DNA of 64,000 nt from Diogma glabrata. Taxonomy: Eukaryota > Arthropoda > Insecta > Diptera > Cylindrotomidae. The stretch is from contig OY856186.1 of NCBI GenBank assembly GCA_963693315.1, positions 278,895,491 through 278,959,490 of the forward strand. The letters run 5' to 3'. Positions 13,390 through 23,993 of the stretch are shown here, one piece after another (positions within the stretch are counted from its first letter, which is position 1; each line of letters opens with the position of its first letter). The translations under genes were made by a program, and so were the position numbers. The notes below the pieces were generated by a model that was not told where the DNA came from, searched no databases, and was given only the letters and a program-made list of their open reading frames with translations.

Positions 13390-13612
13390 CAACTATCTTT
13401 TTTCGGCTAACGGCTGTAAAGTTTAACTTTACTGCCGCTGGGGAGTAGCTAAAGTCTTACTTTTTAGCCGGCGGCTGCAAAAGTGACGTCATTTTTACTT
13501 TTTCTGCCGGCGGCTGTAAAGTAACTTCCATATTTTTACGGCGGCTGTAAAGTAATTTTCATATTTTTACGGCGGCTGTAAAGTAATTTTCATATTTTTA
13601 CGGCGGCAGTAA
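13390..13612. repeat. Short tandem repeats of a GGCGGCTGTAAAGTA motif
   Basis: The motif ACGGCGGCTGTAAAGTAA recurs about every 34 bp at 13535-13612 with more diverged copies upstream (GCCGGCGGCTG at about 13445-13520). It is GC-rich against its surroundings. Confidence 0.75.
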
Positions 13613-13785
13613 AGTAAAATAAAATGATATTATTAATTTGTTCAAAACAGAATGCATTTCAGTTCATTTTAATGAATAAAAATAAAAAAAAATTAATTTC
13701 AGAAAATTTATTACCTAAAACATATTTTTAAAATATTTGATGCATTAATTTCATATTTTTAAACAAATTTAAACGTTTGCCGAAA

Positions 13786-13926
13786 AAATAGTGTATTGAA
13801 TTCGGAGCTAAAGTGACTTTTTGTGTTTCGTCTATAATTGTCGGCCTCCCTACGGTCGGCCGCCAAACTATAGACTCAACACAAAAAGTACGACTTTAGC
13901 TCCTAATTCAATAATATACTATTTTA
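13786..13926. repeat. Hairpin repeat bordered by TAGT/ACTATTTT
   Basis: Arms TTGAATTCGGAGCTAAAG and CTTTAGCTCCTAATTCAA, then inner arms around CGGCCTCCCTACGGTCGGCCG. The right border is ATACTATTTT. The sequence after it (TATTAAAGTGTTACTTTATT) recurs at 52215 and, inverted, at 62530-62565. Confidence 0.7.
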
Positions 13927-14274
13927 TTCACCTGCATATTAAAGTGTTACTTTATTACTGTGATTTGCGGCTTTAAAGTATCACTTTTCAACTATTTATT
14001 TTGTTGTCATAGCTACGTCCAAAAAAGTATTTGTTTAAATTCTATGAAAAATAAAAATTTTCATCACAGCAACCCGTAAATTCAAAATTTCATTATCCAA
14101 TTAAAATAGTTGTTATCATTTGTTATCATAGCTATACAATAATTTGGAAAAAATAATAAATATTTTGTCAAAGGTTACTTGTTCCACATATTTTTATTTT
14201 AAAATTTATGAAAATTTATAATTTTAATTTAGAATAAACCAATTTTCTTAAAATATTTTGCTTGCGGCGAATAA

Positions 14275-14412
14275 AAAATAGTATATGATGCACGGACGTA
14301 AGCTATTTTGGACTTAATGTGGATGCAAATCTCGGCTAGCGCCTCGATTTGCAAACTCCACATCCGTCCAAAATCTTTAGCTTTACGTCCTAGCATCATA
14401 ATGTACTATTTT
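14275..14412. repeat. Hairpin repeat, paralogue at 60846-60985
   Basis: Arms ACGTAAGCTATTTTGGAC and GTCCAAAATCTTTAGCTTTACGT around a GGCTAGCGCC centre. The same element lies in opposite orientation at 60846-60985 including outer flanks (GCGGCGAATAAAAAATAGTA). Confidence 0.8.
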
Positions 14413-15186
14413 GTACGAGTAAACCGTAAAATTCACTTTTACGATTCAAAAACTGTGCGTAAAGCAGGCCTTTTTTTCCTATTGAAATAACAATGCCTAA
14501 AATTGAAATAACAATACCTAAAATTACTATTTTATGCCCTAAAGCGAAAATATTTTTGACAACATCAAACGAACTCAAAAGAACAAAATACGTTATGGCT
14601 ATTTCCAAAAAAAACATACATTTATATTAAATAATTTATAAAACATACATTTACATGCATACATTTATATACAAACAGAGATATATGTTTTGTGAACTTT
14701 TATTTTGAGAAATATGTTTAATCTAAGCATTTTTTGGTTTGTTCGTAATTTTATATATGTACAATTAAAATTAAATAAATTCATTGTTAAAGAAATTTAG
14801 AAAAAAAAATTAACAAAATATTACGTGTATAGTATATAACAATTTTCTCAAAAAGTATTTTACAAGAAATATGCATACTTACCAACCAATACGATAGATC
14901 AAATGAAACTGAAAAAAAAAATGTTTTAAATCAATTAATATAGAAATTTAAATAAACAATTGGTTGCTTGGTTGCGAAAAACTGCTTGTATTAAACAATT
15001 TTCTCAACAAACATTTTGCTATTTTGTGTAAATATGTGTATTTTGTGCAAATAATACAGAATCTTACTTGTACAAAAAATCTTGTATTTATTTCGGGGAT
15101 AAAGTATCTTTGCTTTGCTTTGCTTCTAAAAAAGATCTACTTTATGCTCTTAATACATAAATATCTATTTATTTATAGTTAGTTTT
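14413..15186. other. AT-rich stretch without recognised gene
   Basis: Low-complexity AT sequence. No supported feature. Confidence 0.4.
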
Positions 15187-15418
15187 TAACCGACTTCAAA
15201 AAAGAAGGAGGTTATGTGTTTCACGTGGGTTTTTTTATGTATGTTCACCGATTTCTCAAAAACGGCTCGTTCGATTCGGATGATTTAAATTGTGTTCTAT
15301 TTGGGTTTATTCCGAGAGGGTCCCATAATTTTTTTTATGATGTGAAAAGAAACGTTATTCAGAAAATTGGTAAAAACCATATTTTTTATGCATTTTCGTT
15401 GATTTCGTCAAAACATAT
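15187..15418. repeat. Remnant of a repeat interrupted by gypsy element 2
   Basis: Begins ACCGACTTCAAAAAAGAAGG; a close relative of this start occurs at 19796. The target site ATAT (15415-15418) is duplicated at 19540-19543. Confidence 0.55.
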
Positions 15419-16043
15419 TGTAACGACTCTTCGTTGGTTCTTTTAGATTATTGAGCAAATACGACAGTAAAAAGACAGATCTTTAGTTAACAAAATCCCA
15501 AACTTTATTTATCAACCAGATACAGCAACTTCCGATTTTAATTACAATAAATTCCAGGGTCTCCAATTTATGCACGATGAACTTCACTGCTTTTCCACAA
15601 TTTGAATCAATAATACTCGGAATCGTAAAATCTGTATTTACTATTCCACTAAGTTCAAATTCTTTTACTATTAGTACCCAGGCTCAAGTACCACCGATTA
15701 TTCCTTATACTTTCGAATATTTGTAAAACACTTTTAATTGCAAAATTAAAAACTGACTATCTGATATTTTTGTTCGCTTATTTATATCGAAAAATAAATA
15801 AATCGAAACTTCTATAATCCACTAGAAATCAATACTACGTAGTCCGTACATCTTGAATAGGCCACACCTGTTTTCATTCATACTTGCATTTGTATTAGCG
15901 AACTCAAATTTAATTTATGCAAAATGTATTTGTTAAAGGGAGTTGATTCATCTTTGCCATAGAATGTAGAAAACATTTAGGCGGAACGTATTGGTTATTT
16001 ATGATTAAATTAAATTAACCCATTCTGGACGAAGTTTATTATA
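15419..16043 (-). repeat. 3' LTR of gypsy element 2
   Basis: Directly repeated at 18914-19539. The last two bases are TA here against CA in the other LTR, consistent with one transition. Confidence 0.93.
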
Positions 16044-16054
16044 CTGCCCTCCAT
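16044..16054 (-). promoter_or_regulatory. Polypurine tract
   Basis: On the minus strand ATGGAGGGCAG abuts the 3' LTR. It is near-identical to the tract at 8417-8427. Confidence 0.8.
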
Positions 16055-18634
16055 TTAGTTTTGTTCGTCCCGAACAATATCAGCTATCGCATTGGTGCTG
16101 TTACCTTGGTACGGTGCAAACCTTTGCAGATGTATCACTTTCATCTTGGTACGGGGTCCCTTTTGTATGCGGTAGATAACATCATTAATTCGTTTGATTA
16201 TTTTATATGGGCCTTCCCAATCTGGCTGCAGCTTGGGTGATCTTCCCTTAGTTCTTCTGGGGTTGTATAGCCATACCAATTCTCCTTCTTGAAAACCGCC
16301 ACTATTTGCATTTATGTCGTACCTGGTTTTCATTTTGTCACTGGCAATCTTAATGTGGTCTCGAACCTGCTGATGGATTTTATTCATCTTCTCCCTTAGT
16401 TGTCCCACATAATCTGTTTTCGTGGATACCAGACCTCCAGGGATGCCAAACTCGATGTCACTAGGAAGATGTAGTTCTCTTCCGAACATGATATTCTCTG
16501 GCGTTTCACTTGTCGTATCGTGCACTGCGCTACGATAGGCCATCAAGAATAACGGAAGATCCTTGTCCCAATTTCTTTGGTTGGCTTCTACTACCTTTGA
16601 CAAATGTTCTTCCATGGTTCGGTTGAATCGTTCTACCATGCCATCCGACTGCGGGTTCATAGGTGTAGTTCGTGTTTTTCTAATGTCGAGTGTTCTGCAC
16701 AGCTCTTCCATCAATTGAGATTCGAAATTCCTTCCCTGGTCCGTATGCAACTCGTGCGGTGTTCCATATCTGCAAATCCATTCATTGACTAATGTTTCAG
16801 CGACCGTAACTGCTTCCTGGTTCGGTATTGCATAAGCTTCCGGCCATTTTGTAAAGTAATCAATGACCACCATGATGTATTTGTTACCTTTTGTAGTTTC
16901 CGGAAATGGCCCCGCGATGTCTATAGCAATTCTCTCCATTGGGGCGCCCAAATTGTACTGTTGCATCTCTCCTCGAGTTCTAGTCTTTGATCCTTTGCTC
17001 GCCGCACAAGTATCACATCGCCGACACCATTGCTCTACGTCGGTTCGATACCTTACCCAATAAAACCTCTCCCTTACTTTAGCCAGGGTTTTATTGACTC
17101 CCAGGTGTCCTCCAGAAATACTTCCATGCAGCTTTCCCAGTACCTCTTCTACTCGACTTGATGGCAGTACCAGTTGCTCTAACACTTTCTTTCCATCAGC
17201 GGACTCCCATTTTCTTTTTAGTATCCCGTTGTCCATCAATAGTGAGTCCCATTGCGCCCAGTAGCACTTCACCTCCGTACTTAAAGGTGCTACCTCTTTC
17301 CACTCCGGTCGCCTTCCCTCGGTTTTCCATTTCAATATTGGTGCCATAGCTGGATCCTTTTGCTGCTCTCTTTTCATTGCCTCGGTACACCAATCGTCAG
17401 GAGTTTGGAACTTAATTTGCTTCACTGTCATTGCCTCTTTTCTCTCAGTCCTGCTACATGGCTTGCGCTCCTCAATACAGGGTCTTTTTGCGCTCCTCAA
17501 TACAGGGTCATCAGCGTTACAATGTATCCTTCCCTTCCGGTGTGAACCGTGGAAATCTCTTTCCTTTTTGACATCCACTTGCTTGTTTGAGAGGTTCATC
17601 AACTGGACTGGAACTACTCCTTCTTTTGCTGCTACTCGTGTTTTGCATTCCCGTCTAATGTGCCCTAACTTCCCACAGTTCCAGCATCGTACTCTGCTAG
17701 ACCTACTTCGTTGATTTCGCTCAGGCTTATCTCCCAGACTTTTGACACTTATGATCACTTCATCAAGCGCTGCTCTTAGAGGTTCTTCTGTAACTTCCAT
17801 CTGACGTACTCTATCTGAACCGTACGCTCTTTTTCCAGCTTCCATTTGCAGGGCCAATGCTAAGACTTCTGCAGGTAGCTTCTTTCCGCTTGGATAAAGC
17901 TGATTCCTCATTTGAACATCTCGAAGAGCATTGATAAATGTATCAGCTGCCAATTCGTCTCGGTGTTCAGCGTTATAGTTCGGGTATGACAGATTTACCA
18001 GTCTCACAATGTCAGCCTCTAATTCTGGCAAAGTTTCGCTGACTCCTTGTTTCCGTGTTTTGAGCTGCATGCGATGGAGAGCTTGCATATGACTTTCCCC
18101 ATATCTTACTTCTAAGGCCTCCATTATCTTGCTGTAATCACGCTCTGTCGCTGATAGTGTTTGCAAAATTTTAGCAGCAGGTCCCTTCAATGCCAATATA
18201 AGCGCGTTTGCTTTTCGCTGGTGCTCAACCCCAGTTGTTGCTATCTCAAATTGCATCTTAAATATCTGATACGATGTAGATCCATCAAATGCGGGTGTTT
18301 TTACTCTAGCTGGGGCTGAAGTAGTTGATAGATTGATCATGTTACCTGACTTCCCTTGTGCTATTTCTTGGCGTAATTCACTTGAAAGTTTGCGTAATTT
18401 CTCTTCATGTTCTTCGGTAACTTTCCGCAGCTCCCTTTCCACGTTGTTGATTTTCACCTCTGCACTGGATATACGTGACTCGATTACTTCACGTAGACTT
18501 TCTTGCTTCGCCATCATATCAGCAAATTGTTGTCGTTGCTCTACTTTTTGTTCTGCTGCCTGTTTTTCTTGTCGGGCCATCATATCAGCAAGTTGTTGTT
18601 GTTGGTTGTTTCCTTGTTTGGTCATTATAAGCAA
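16055..18634 (-). CDS. Gag-integrase fusion polyprotein of gypsy element 2
   Basis: 859 codons in one frame. Residues 1-110 are Q-rich and coiled-coil-like with repeats of QQLADMMA. About 115-290 is retrotransposon capsid. A single CCHC knuckle CWNCGKLGHIRREC lies near 316. At about 350-375 Gag switches to the end of RNase H (HCNAD) and then to integrase: zinc-binding H..H..C..C near 500-545, catalytic D near 570 (IDIAGPF), D near 630 (HTDQGRNF), E near 668 (SDGMVERFNR), and a C-terminal GPY/F-type module (WEGPYKII). Protease and reverse transcriptase are missing. At the join a 22-bp direct repeat (17463-17484 and 17488-17509) marks the rearrangement. The frame has stayed open, so it could in principle give a particle protein fused to an integrase. 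Ends VRDEQN. Confidence 0.88.
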   Translation of the reverse strand: MLIMTKQGNNQQQQLADMMARQEKQAAEQKVEQRQQFADMMAKQESLREVIESRISSAEVKINNVERELRKVTEEHEEKLRKLSSELRQEIAQGKSGNMINLSTTSAPARVKTPAFDGSTSYQIFKMQFEIATTGVEHQRKANALILALKGPAAKILQTLSATERDYSKIMEALEVRYGESHMQALHRMQLKTRKQGVSETLPELEADIVRLVNLSYPNYNAEHRDELAADTFINALRDVQMRNQLYPSGKKLPAEVLALALQMEAGKRAYGSDRVRQMEVTEEPLRAALDEVIISVKSLGDKPERNQRSRSSRVRCWNCGKLGHIRRECKTRVAAKEGVVPVQLMNLSNKQVDVKKERDFHGSHRKGRIHCNADDPVLRSAKRPCIEERKPCSRTERKEAMTVKQIKFQTPDDWCTEAMKREQQKDPAMAPILKWKTEGRRPEWKEVAPLSTEVKCYWAQWDSLLMDNGILKRKWESADGKKVLEQLVLPSSRVEEVLGKLHGSISGGHLGVNKTLAKVRERFYWVRYRTDVEQWCRRCDTCAASKGSKTRTRGEMQQYNLGAPMERIAIDIAGPFPETTKGNKYIMVVIDYFTKWPEAYAIPNQEAVTVAETLVNEWICRYGTPHELHTDQGRNFESQLMEELCRTLDIRKTRTTPMNPQSDGMVERFNRTMEEHLSKVVEANQRNWDKDLPLFLMAYRSAVHDTTSETPENIMFGRELHLPSDIEFGIPGGLVSTKTDYVGQLREKMNKIHQQVRDHIKIASDKMKTRYDINANSGGFQEGELVWLYNPRRTKGRSPKLQPDWEGPYKIIKRINDVIYRIQKGPRTKMKVIHLQRFAPYQGNSTNAIADIVRDEQN

Positions 18635-18884
18635 ATTGTTGTTGCTGCTGTGCCATCATTTCTTTCATCAACACCATCATCGGATCAATTGCTGGGGCAT
18701 TCTGGACCGTAACTTCCTCTGGCTCTACCTCTATGACCTCTGTGTTTTGGCCTGCTTCTTCTAAAACTTTACGCATCCGGAATGCAAGTTCTGCCTTCGT
18801 TCCATGGATTAGAGCATTCCTTTTCTTCAACTCATCCTTCAGCTGGGTCTGGCTGAGATCACTAATATTTACTGTCTTGACCAT
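18585..18884 (-). pseudogene. Gag N-terminus with SAP domain (frameshifted)
   Basis: The ATG at 18884 follows the primer-binding site closely. Residues about 5-45 form a SAP motif (ISDLSQTQLKDELKKR, then a glycine turn, then KAELAFRMRKVL), followed by an acidic linker and a Q-rich stretch. The frame is lost by a one-base slip near 18628, inside the Q-rich repeat, where the 859-codon frame takes over. SAP domains bind AT-rich DNA, so the domain may tether the particle to chromatin; that role is inference. Confidence 0.75.
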
Positions 18885-18895
18885 TGTTTCAATAA

Positions 18896-18913
18896 TCCCA
18901 CTTCTGACACCAC
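18896..18913 (-). promoter_or_regulatory. Primer-binding site, tRNA-Leu type
   Basis: The minus strand reads TGGTGTCAGAAGTGGGAT directly after the LTR and one G. This is a sequence I associate with tRNA-Leu-primed gypsy elements. Confidence 0.7.
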
Positions 18914-19539
18914 TGTAACGACTCTTCGTTGGTTCTTTTAGATTATTGAGCAAATACGACAGTAAAAAGACAGATCTTTAGTTAACAAAATCCCAAACTT
19001 TATTTATCAACCAGATTTTAACTTCTTCCGATTTTAATTACAATGAATTCCAGGGTCTCCAATTTATGCACGATGAACTTCACTGCTTTTCCACAATTTG
19101 AATCAATAATACTCGGAATCGTAAAATCTGTATTTACTATTCCACTAAGTTCAAATTCTTTTACTATTAGTACCCAGGCTCAAGTACAACCGATTATTCC
19201 TTATACTTTCGAATATTTGTAAAACACTTTTAATTGCAAAATTAAAAACAGACTATCTGATATTTTTGTTCGCTTATTTATATCGAAAAATAAATAAATC
19301 GAAACTTCTATAATCCACTAGAAATCAATACTACGTAGTCCGTACATCTTGAATAGGCCACACCTGTTTTCATTCATACTTGCATTTGTATTAGCGAACT
19401 CAAATTTAATTTATGCAAAATGTATTTGTTAAAGGGAGTTGATTCATCTTTGCCATAGAATGTAGAAAACATTTAGGCGGAACGTATTGGTTATTTATGA
19501 TTAAATTAAATTAACCCATTCTGGACGAAGTTTATTACA
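18914..19539 (-). repeat. 5' LTR of gypsy element 2
   Basis: 626 bp bounded by TG and CA in plus orientation, differing from its partner by a few substitutions and a short replaced segment near 19014. Confidence 0.93.
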
Positions 19540-19779
19540 ATATTATTCTGTTTGGGTGTTGTGGGCAGTATTATATTGCAATACTTGTCGAGGTTATCGT
19601 AAATAGTTTTCTATGACGGGAAATATGTATGCCGTTTCTGCCAAAAATCGCAAAACCATAATTATCTATTCTATCTGTCACTAATAAAAGTTTTTCCGGC
19701 ATTTGAAGTTATTACTTTTAGAACGCTTTCTAGCCGACATTTGCTTTATGACTACACTAAAAATAAAAAAATAAAAAAC

Positions 19780-20385
19780 TTAAAAAAAAAATAGAACCGA
19801 CTTCAGAAAAAGCAACAGAGGCACAAAAAAGTGAAAAATAACTCAATTGTTGCTTTTAGAAACAAAAATACGTTACATTTTGATTAATTTAATTTAATTA
19901 TACCTTACTATAGACAAAAAAATTACGCTATTAAACAAAGTTACTATATTTAAATAATTATTTTTTATTATAATTATTATAGTTATTATAAATGTTATAA
20001 TATATATTATATTTTAAAAGTTATTTGTAGTACAAAACTGTTCGAAGTCGGTGCCACATTGACGAAAACCCGACTAATATGTGATATGTCTCGGGCTTGG
20101 CACCGATTTCCAACAGTTTTGTACTACAAATAACTTTTAAAATATAACAAATATTATAACAACTATAATAACTATAATAATTATAATAAAAAATAACTAT
20201 TTAAATATAGTAACTTTGTTTAATAGCGTAATTTTTTGTCTATAGTAAGGTATAATTAAATTAAATTAATCAAAATGTAACGTATTTTTGTTATAAAAGC
20301 AACAATTGAGTTATTTTTCACTTTTTTGTGCCTCTTTTGTTTTTTCTGAAGTCTATTTTTTTTTTTAAAGTTTTTTTGAGATTTT
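19780..20385. repeat. Long foldback element
   Basis: The left arm to about 20056 pairs with the right arm from about 20098 over some 260 bp with few mismatches. The loop is 20057-20097. Arms begin near AGAACCGACTTCAGAAAAAG and its complement at 20345-20360. No coding frame. Probably a non-autonomous foldback DNA transposon. Confidence 0.85.
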
Positions 20386-20588
20386 ATTTTATGTTAATGA
20401 TTATAAGAAAAAGTTTGGTTTTAAAATATTTATTTAATATTATATTATATTTTGTGATTGTGGATTATATTGAAGTTGAAATGAAAGCGAAGTAAATTAT
20501 ATGTGTTGTTGCGGCTTTTTGAGATCAGCTAAACTCAAGTAAGTAAGGAAGTATTTGAAATTTTTCAATTCGAAGGTATGTATGGTTG

Positions 20589-23117
20589 GAAAATGGAAAC
20601 AAGGAACAAAAATGACGTGGTTGGAAAGAAAATCAACCATTAGAGATCAAATGAAAATGAATTTGTATTGGAACAGTTTGCAACCCTCAATAACTTAAAA
20701 ATTGTAAGTACCTGGGGAAGGAACTCCATCCTAATAACATGGACAAGAGGTGCAAATTCATCAGAACGTCACAGCGCAATGTGACATTAGGAGCCAAAAA
20801 TAACACTCAACAAGTAACAAATGAAATTTACCATAGAGATTGGAATCTACAACTATTAAAAATAGAAAAATACTGGAGAAATATGATGATAATTTCAATA
20901 AAAGAAATATTGAAAGCAAATGAAAAATCATAACTGAATGTATTAAAAATGCAGCAGAAAAGTTTCTGAAAAAGAAACTTCCCCTTACACCTAGAAGAAG
21001 GAGAGCTTTGGCAGCCTTAAAGAAAGCACAATTTCTAAAAAAATAGGGATCCAAGTAACAGTCATTTTTTTAACCAAATAAGAGCAGCAAGGCAGAACCT
21101 CTCAAATAGCTACAAGACGCGTCGAATGGAAAGCTGTAGTGAATTATTCAACAACATAGGTAAGAAAAACTAGCTGCAAATAGGAGAAAAAAAAATTCCT
21201 TAATGAATATAGAAAAGGACAAAATCAGGTTAATTCACACTATATGCCAATCTCAGCTTGTTATAATGAGCTACAAAAATTTGAAAGAGGTTGGAATCCA
21301 GTTATACCAGAAGAAGATCATTGGCTTATGGAACAACCACCAACGAAATCCGAGGTGGAAAATGCAATTGCATATTAGAGATCCGGGACTGCACCAGGTA
21401 GGGATGGCATATCAATGGAGCTATGGAAAGAAGCTCCTGTTGAAATTGTGTCGGCTGTACATCAGCTTATAGAGGAGATTCGGAAGAATAATACGCCACC
21501 AGATGATTGGATATATACAATTCAATTCCCTATCCCAAAAAAAGAACCGTGTCTCAATCAACGACTACAGACGGATAACACTGTGCAACACGATATATAA
21601 AATCTATGCAAAATTATTACTGGATCGATTGGATAAAAAACTCACAGAACCTGCTGCCTACCAGGCAGCATTTCTCAAAAATAGGTCAACGGATGATCAT
21701 ATGTTCACTTGCAGAAGAATATTAGAAGAAAAATTGAGAGCTAGAAATTAGCATAATGTATTCTCCCTAGACCTTGAGAAAGCCTTTGATAGAGTGGACC
21801 TAACAGTAGTTTCAGCGGCCCTGAATCATAAAATTCCACATCACCTGTGTAACAGAATCACTAAAGCATGTTTTTGGGAGAGAACCAGTCTTCGATGGCT
21901 CAATATACAAACAGGGAAAGTAAATAAAAACAGACGAGTGAAGCAAGGATGCCCTATACCACCGAGAATATTTACTTTTATAATAAATGAAGTATTGGAG
22001 ACTATTCAAGAACAATATCCAGAACTAAAACTGGACCAACGAGACACAATCACCCTTCCAATAATCTTAGTTTTTTCAGATGATGTCATTATAATAACAA
22101 GAAATTTCCGAAATATAGATGTAATTGTCAAGGAATTGGTAGCAGTACTAAAATCAGTTGGTTTAACAGTGAATGATACCAAATCCACAGTACTTGTAAG
22201 AAATCCTGCAAACCAAGATCCAATACCCCCATATATACTGTGTGGCGGAAAAAACTTTAAAGTAGTAAAAACGATGCGATATTTGGGCACATATATAATG
22301 GATAGGTTACAAAGACGTCATACGATCAAAAGCAGATGCCATAAAGCAGCAGGAATAGCTAAACAAATATCGCAATCCATTAAGATACATTAAATTCCGA
22401 CAAACATAGTTTTAAGAATTTATGAAACGATAATTGCTGCTGTAATAACTTATGGTCTCAAGGTACCAACGCTAACCAAGGAAAACAGAGTGCGTCTTCG
22501 CAAATATGAACAAATGCTATTATGCAAGTTACTTCAGTTTGCGTCAGACAGACCAACTCGAATAAAGATCAAAGAAATACTACAAGGAAAAACAATAACA
22601 AAGAAGGTGAAAACTCTTCGGATTCATTATTGGGGACATATTGCTAGAAGAGAGAGGACATATTCTACATGCAGCAACAAATTATGTAGCAAGTAAAAAG
22701 AAAATAGGAAGACCATGCCTAACGTGGACAACTTAATAAAATCGAATAGCGCCTTTTTGTCGCATACATTAATGGAATGGGAAGAAATACTCAAGGATAG
22801 GAATTATGTGAAACACGCGGTGCGGGCTATATATGAAGAGGACGAATCAGATGACAATGAAGTCCAAGATGAATCAGAATCAGATACAGAAATGATTAAT
22901 CCAACATAGGCGAAAGAAAAGGAAAATATTTAAGATGTATGGCGTTTTTTTGTATTGTAGAATCTAGTTATGTATATTTAATGTATATAGACTTCATGGT
23001 GAACTGGAACTGGATTTATTCTTGTGTTGTTCTAACTATCCTTCATGTTACTTGTTAAAAGATATACGGAGGGCCTGGCCATTCATTCATTCATTAATTC
23101 ATTCATTCATTCAAAGA
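20589..23117 (+). mobile_element. RTE-like non-LTR retrotransposon, degenerate
   Basis: Flanked by a perfect 12-bp duplication TATGTATGGTTG (20577-20588 and 23118-23129) inside repeat E. It ends in an ATTC-type simple tail (about 23081-23112), typical of RTE elements, which lack poly(A). Endonuclease motifs are not recognisable. Reverse transcriptase is in pieces from about 21400 to 22700. Confidence 0.82.
21400..22909 (+). pseudogene. RTE-type reverse transcriptase, broken by stops and frameshifts
   Basis: Pieces in order: fingers/palm start (WELWKEAP, then a KK-bounded segment), NDYRRITLCNTIYKIYAKLL and NRSTDDHMFTCRRILEEK (about 21500-21750), a stop, FSLDLEKAFDRVDL (about 21765), then an open frame 21794-22393 with VKQGCPIPPRIFTF and the catalytic box as SDDVIII, then stops and thumb/C-terminal pieces (LRIHYWGHIARR). 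The catalytic FADD is degenerate to FSDD. The tail 22715-22909 is acidic. A dead copy. Confidence 0.82.
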
Positions 23118-23162
23118 TATGTATGGTTGTAAGTTTCTCAGAAAAACCACACTTCTCATTTT

Positions 23163-23227
23163 ACGTGTTTCGGATGAACTCGAACCTTCCTCGTGAGTTC
23201 CTTGTTCGAATCCTGAGGCAGACACGC
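23163..23227 (-). ncRNA. Decayed hammerhead ribozyme in repeat E copy A
   Basis: Stem III GCGUGU with ACACGU, the GUC triplet and GAAA are kept, but the core reads CUCACGA, a G5-to-C change that abolishes activity in hammerheads. Stem I has a mismatch. Compare the intact core in copy B. Confidence 0.75.
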
Positions 23228-23993
23228 TATCGATTACGCCGTTGAGACGATGACAATTTCGAAGTTGAAACTTCTTCATCACTTATTTATTTTACTTAAG
23301 TTGAATTTTTCCACTGTCATTAGACTTCATATTATGGAAATGTTTTTACATTATATTGCGATTTTCGCATTAGTATTGTGTTTTAGTGAAGTTGTATTTT
23401 ATTGAAGATGTAAATTGTGTTGTGTTTTATACTTCTAAGACCTCAACACCTATAGTTCAGTTGATCTGTCAGTCATTTAAGTCGATAAGTCAGTCATTTA
23501 AGATATCAAACGCTGATGTAGCTCTATTTGTTGAGCATAACTGGTGACAGGCTATTTGTTGGCTTATTTGAGGTTTTTTTAAATGCTTTATCCCATGTTT
23601 TGTGGACTTCTGAACAACAGTTAGTCCTTGGAATGGCGTCGAACGCTTTTATTGTTTTTTGGCACTGCGAATTACGTTCTTCCACTGAAGCTACACGTTG
23701 TTTTTGTCTTCTTTAATGATCTTGTTACAAACGATTAGCTGTTACAGGAGGTCCTGTTACTAGCGGTGATGAGTGTTGAGTATGGTGAATTATGGTAGGC
23801 GCCTTTCTTTTGACAAATTGGTTCATCGTGAATTATTAATTAAGGCAAAGTTTCGAACTGTTCAACTTTTATTGAGGACTACGCCTTCGAAAAAAATCTA
23901 AAGTCGCTTCAGTGCGTTTTCTAAAAATTTGATTTTGATTTGGGCCAGATTAAGACAGGATTAGGTTGGTTTAAAGTGTCTTTATGTTAAAGT

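Larger units (their letters stand above)
15419..19539 (-). mobile_element. Ty3/gypsy LTR retrotransposon, minus strand, internally deleted
   Basis: LTRs of about 625 bp, near-identical, begin TGTAACGACT. The 4-bp duplication is ATAT, the same as gypsy element 1. The minus strand gives a primer-binding site, SAP-Gag, then integrase and a polypurine tract. The protease, reverse transcriptase and most of RNase H have been deleted so that Gag runs in frame into the end of RNase H and integrase. A single frameshift separates the first 85 or so residues. It is non-autonomous. Confidence 0.94.
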
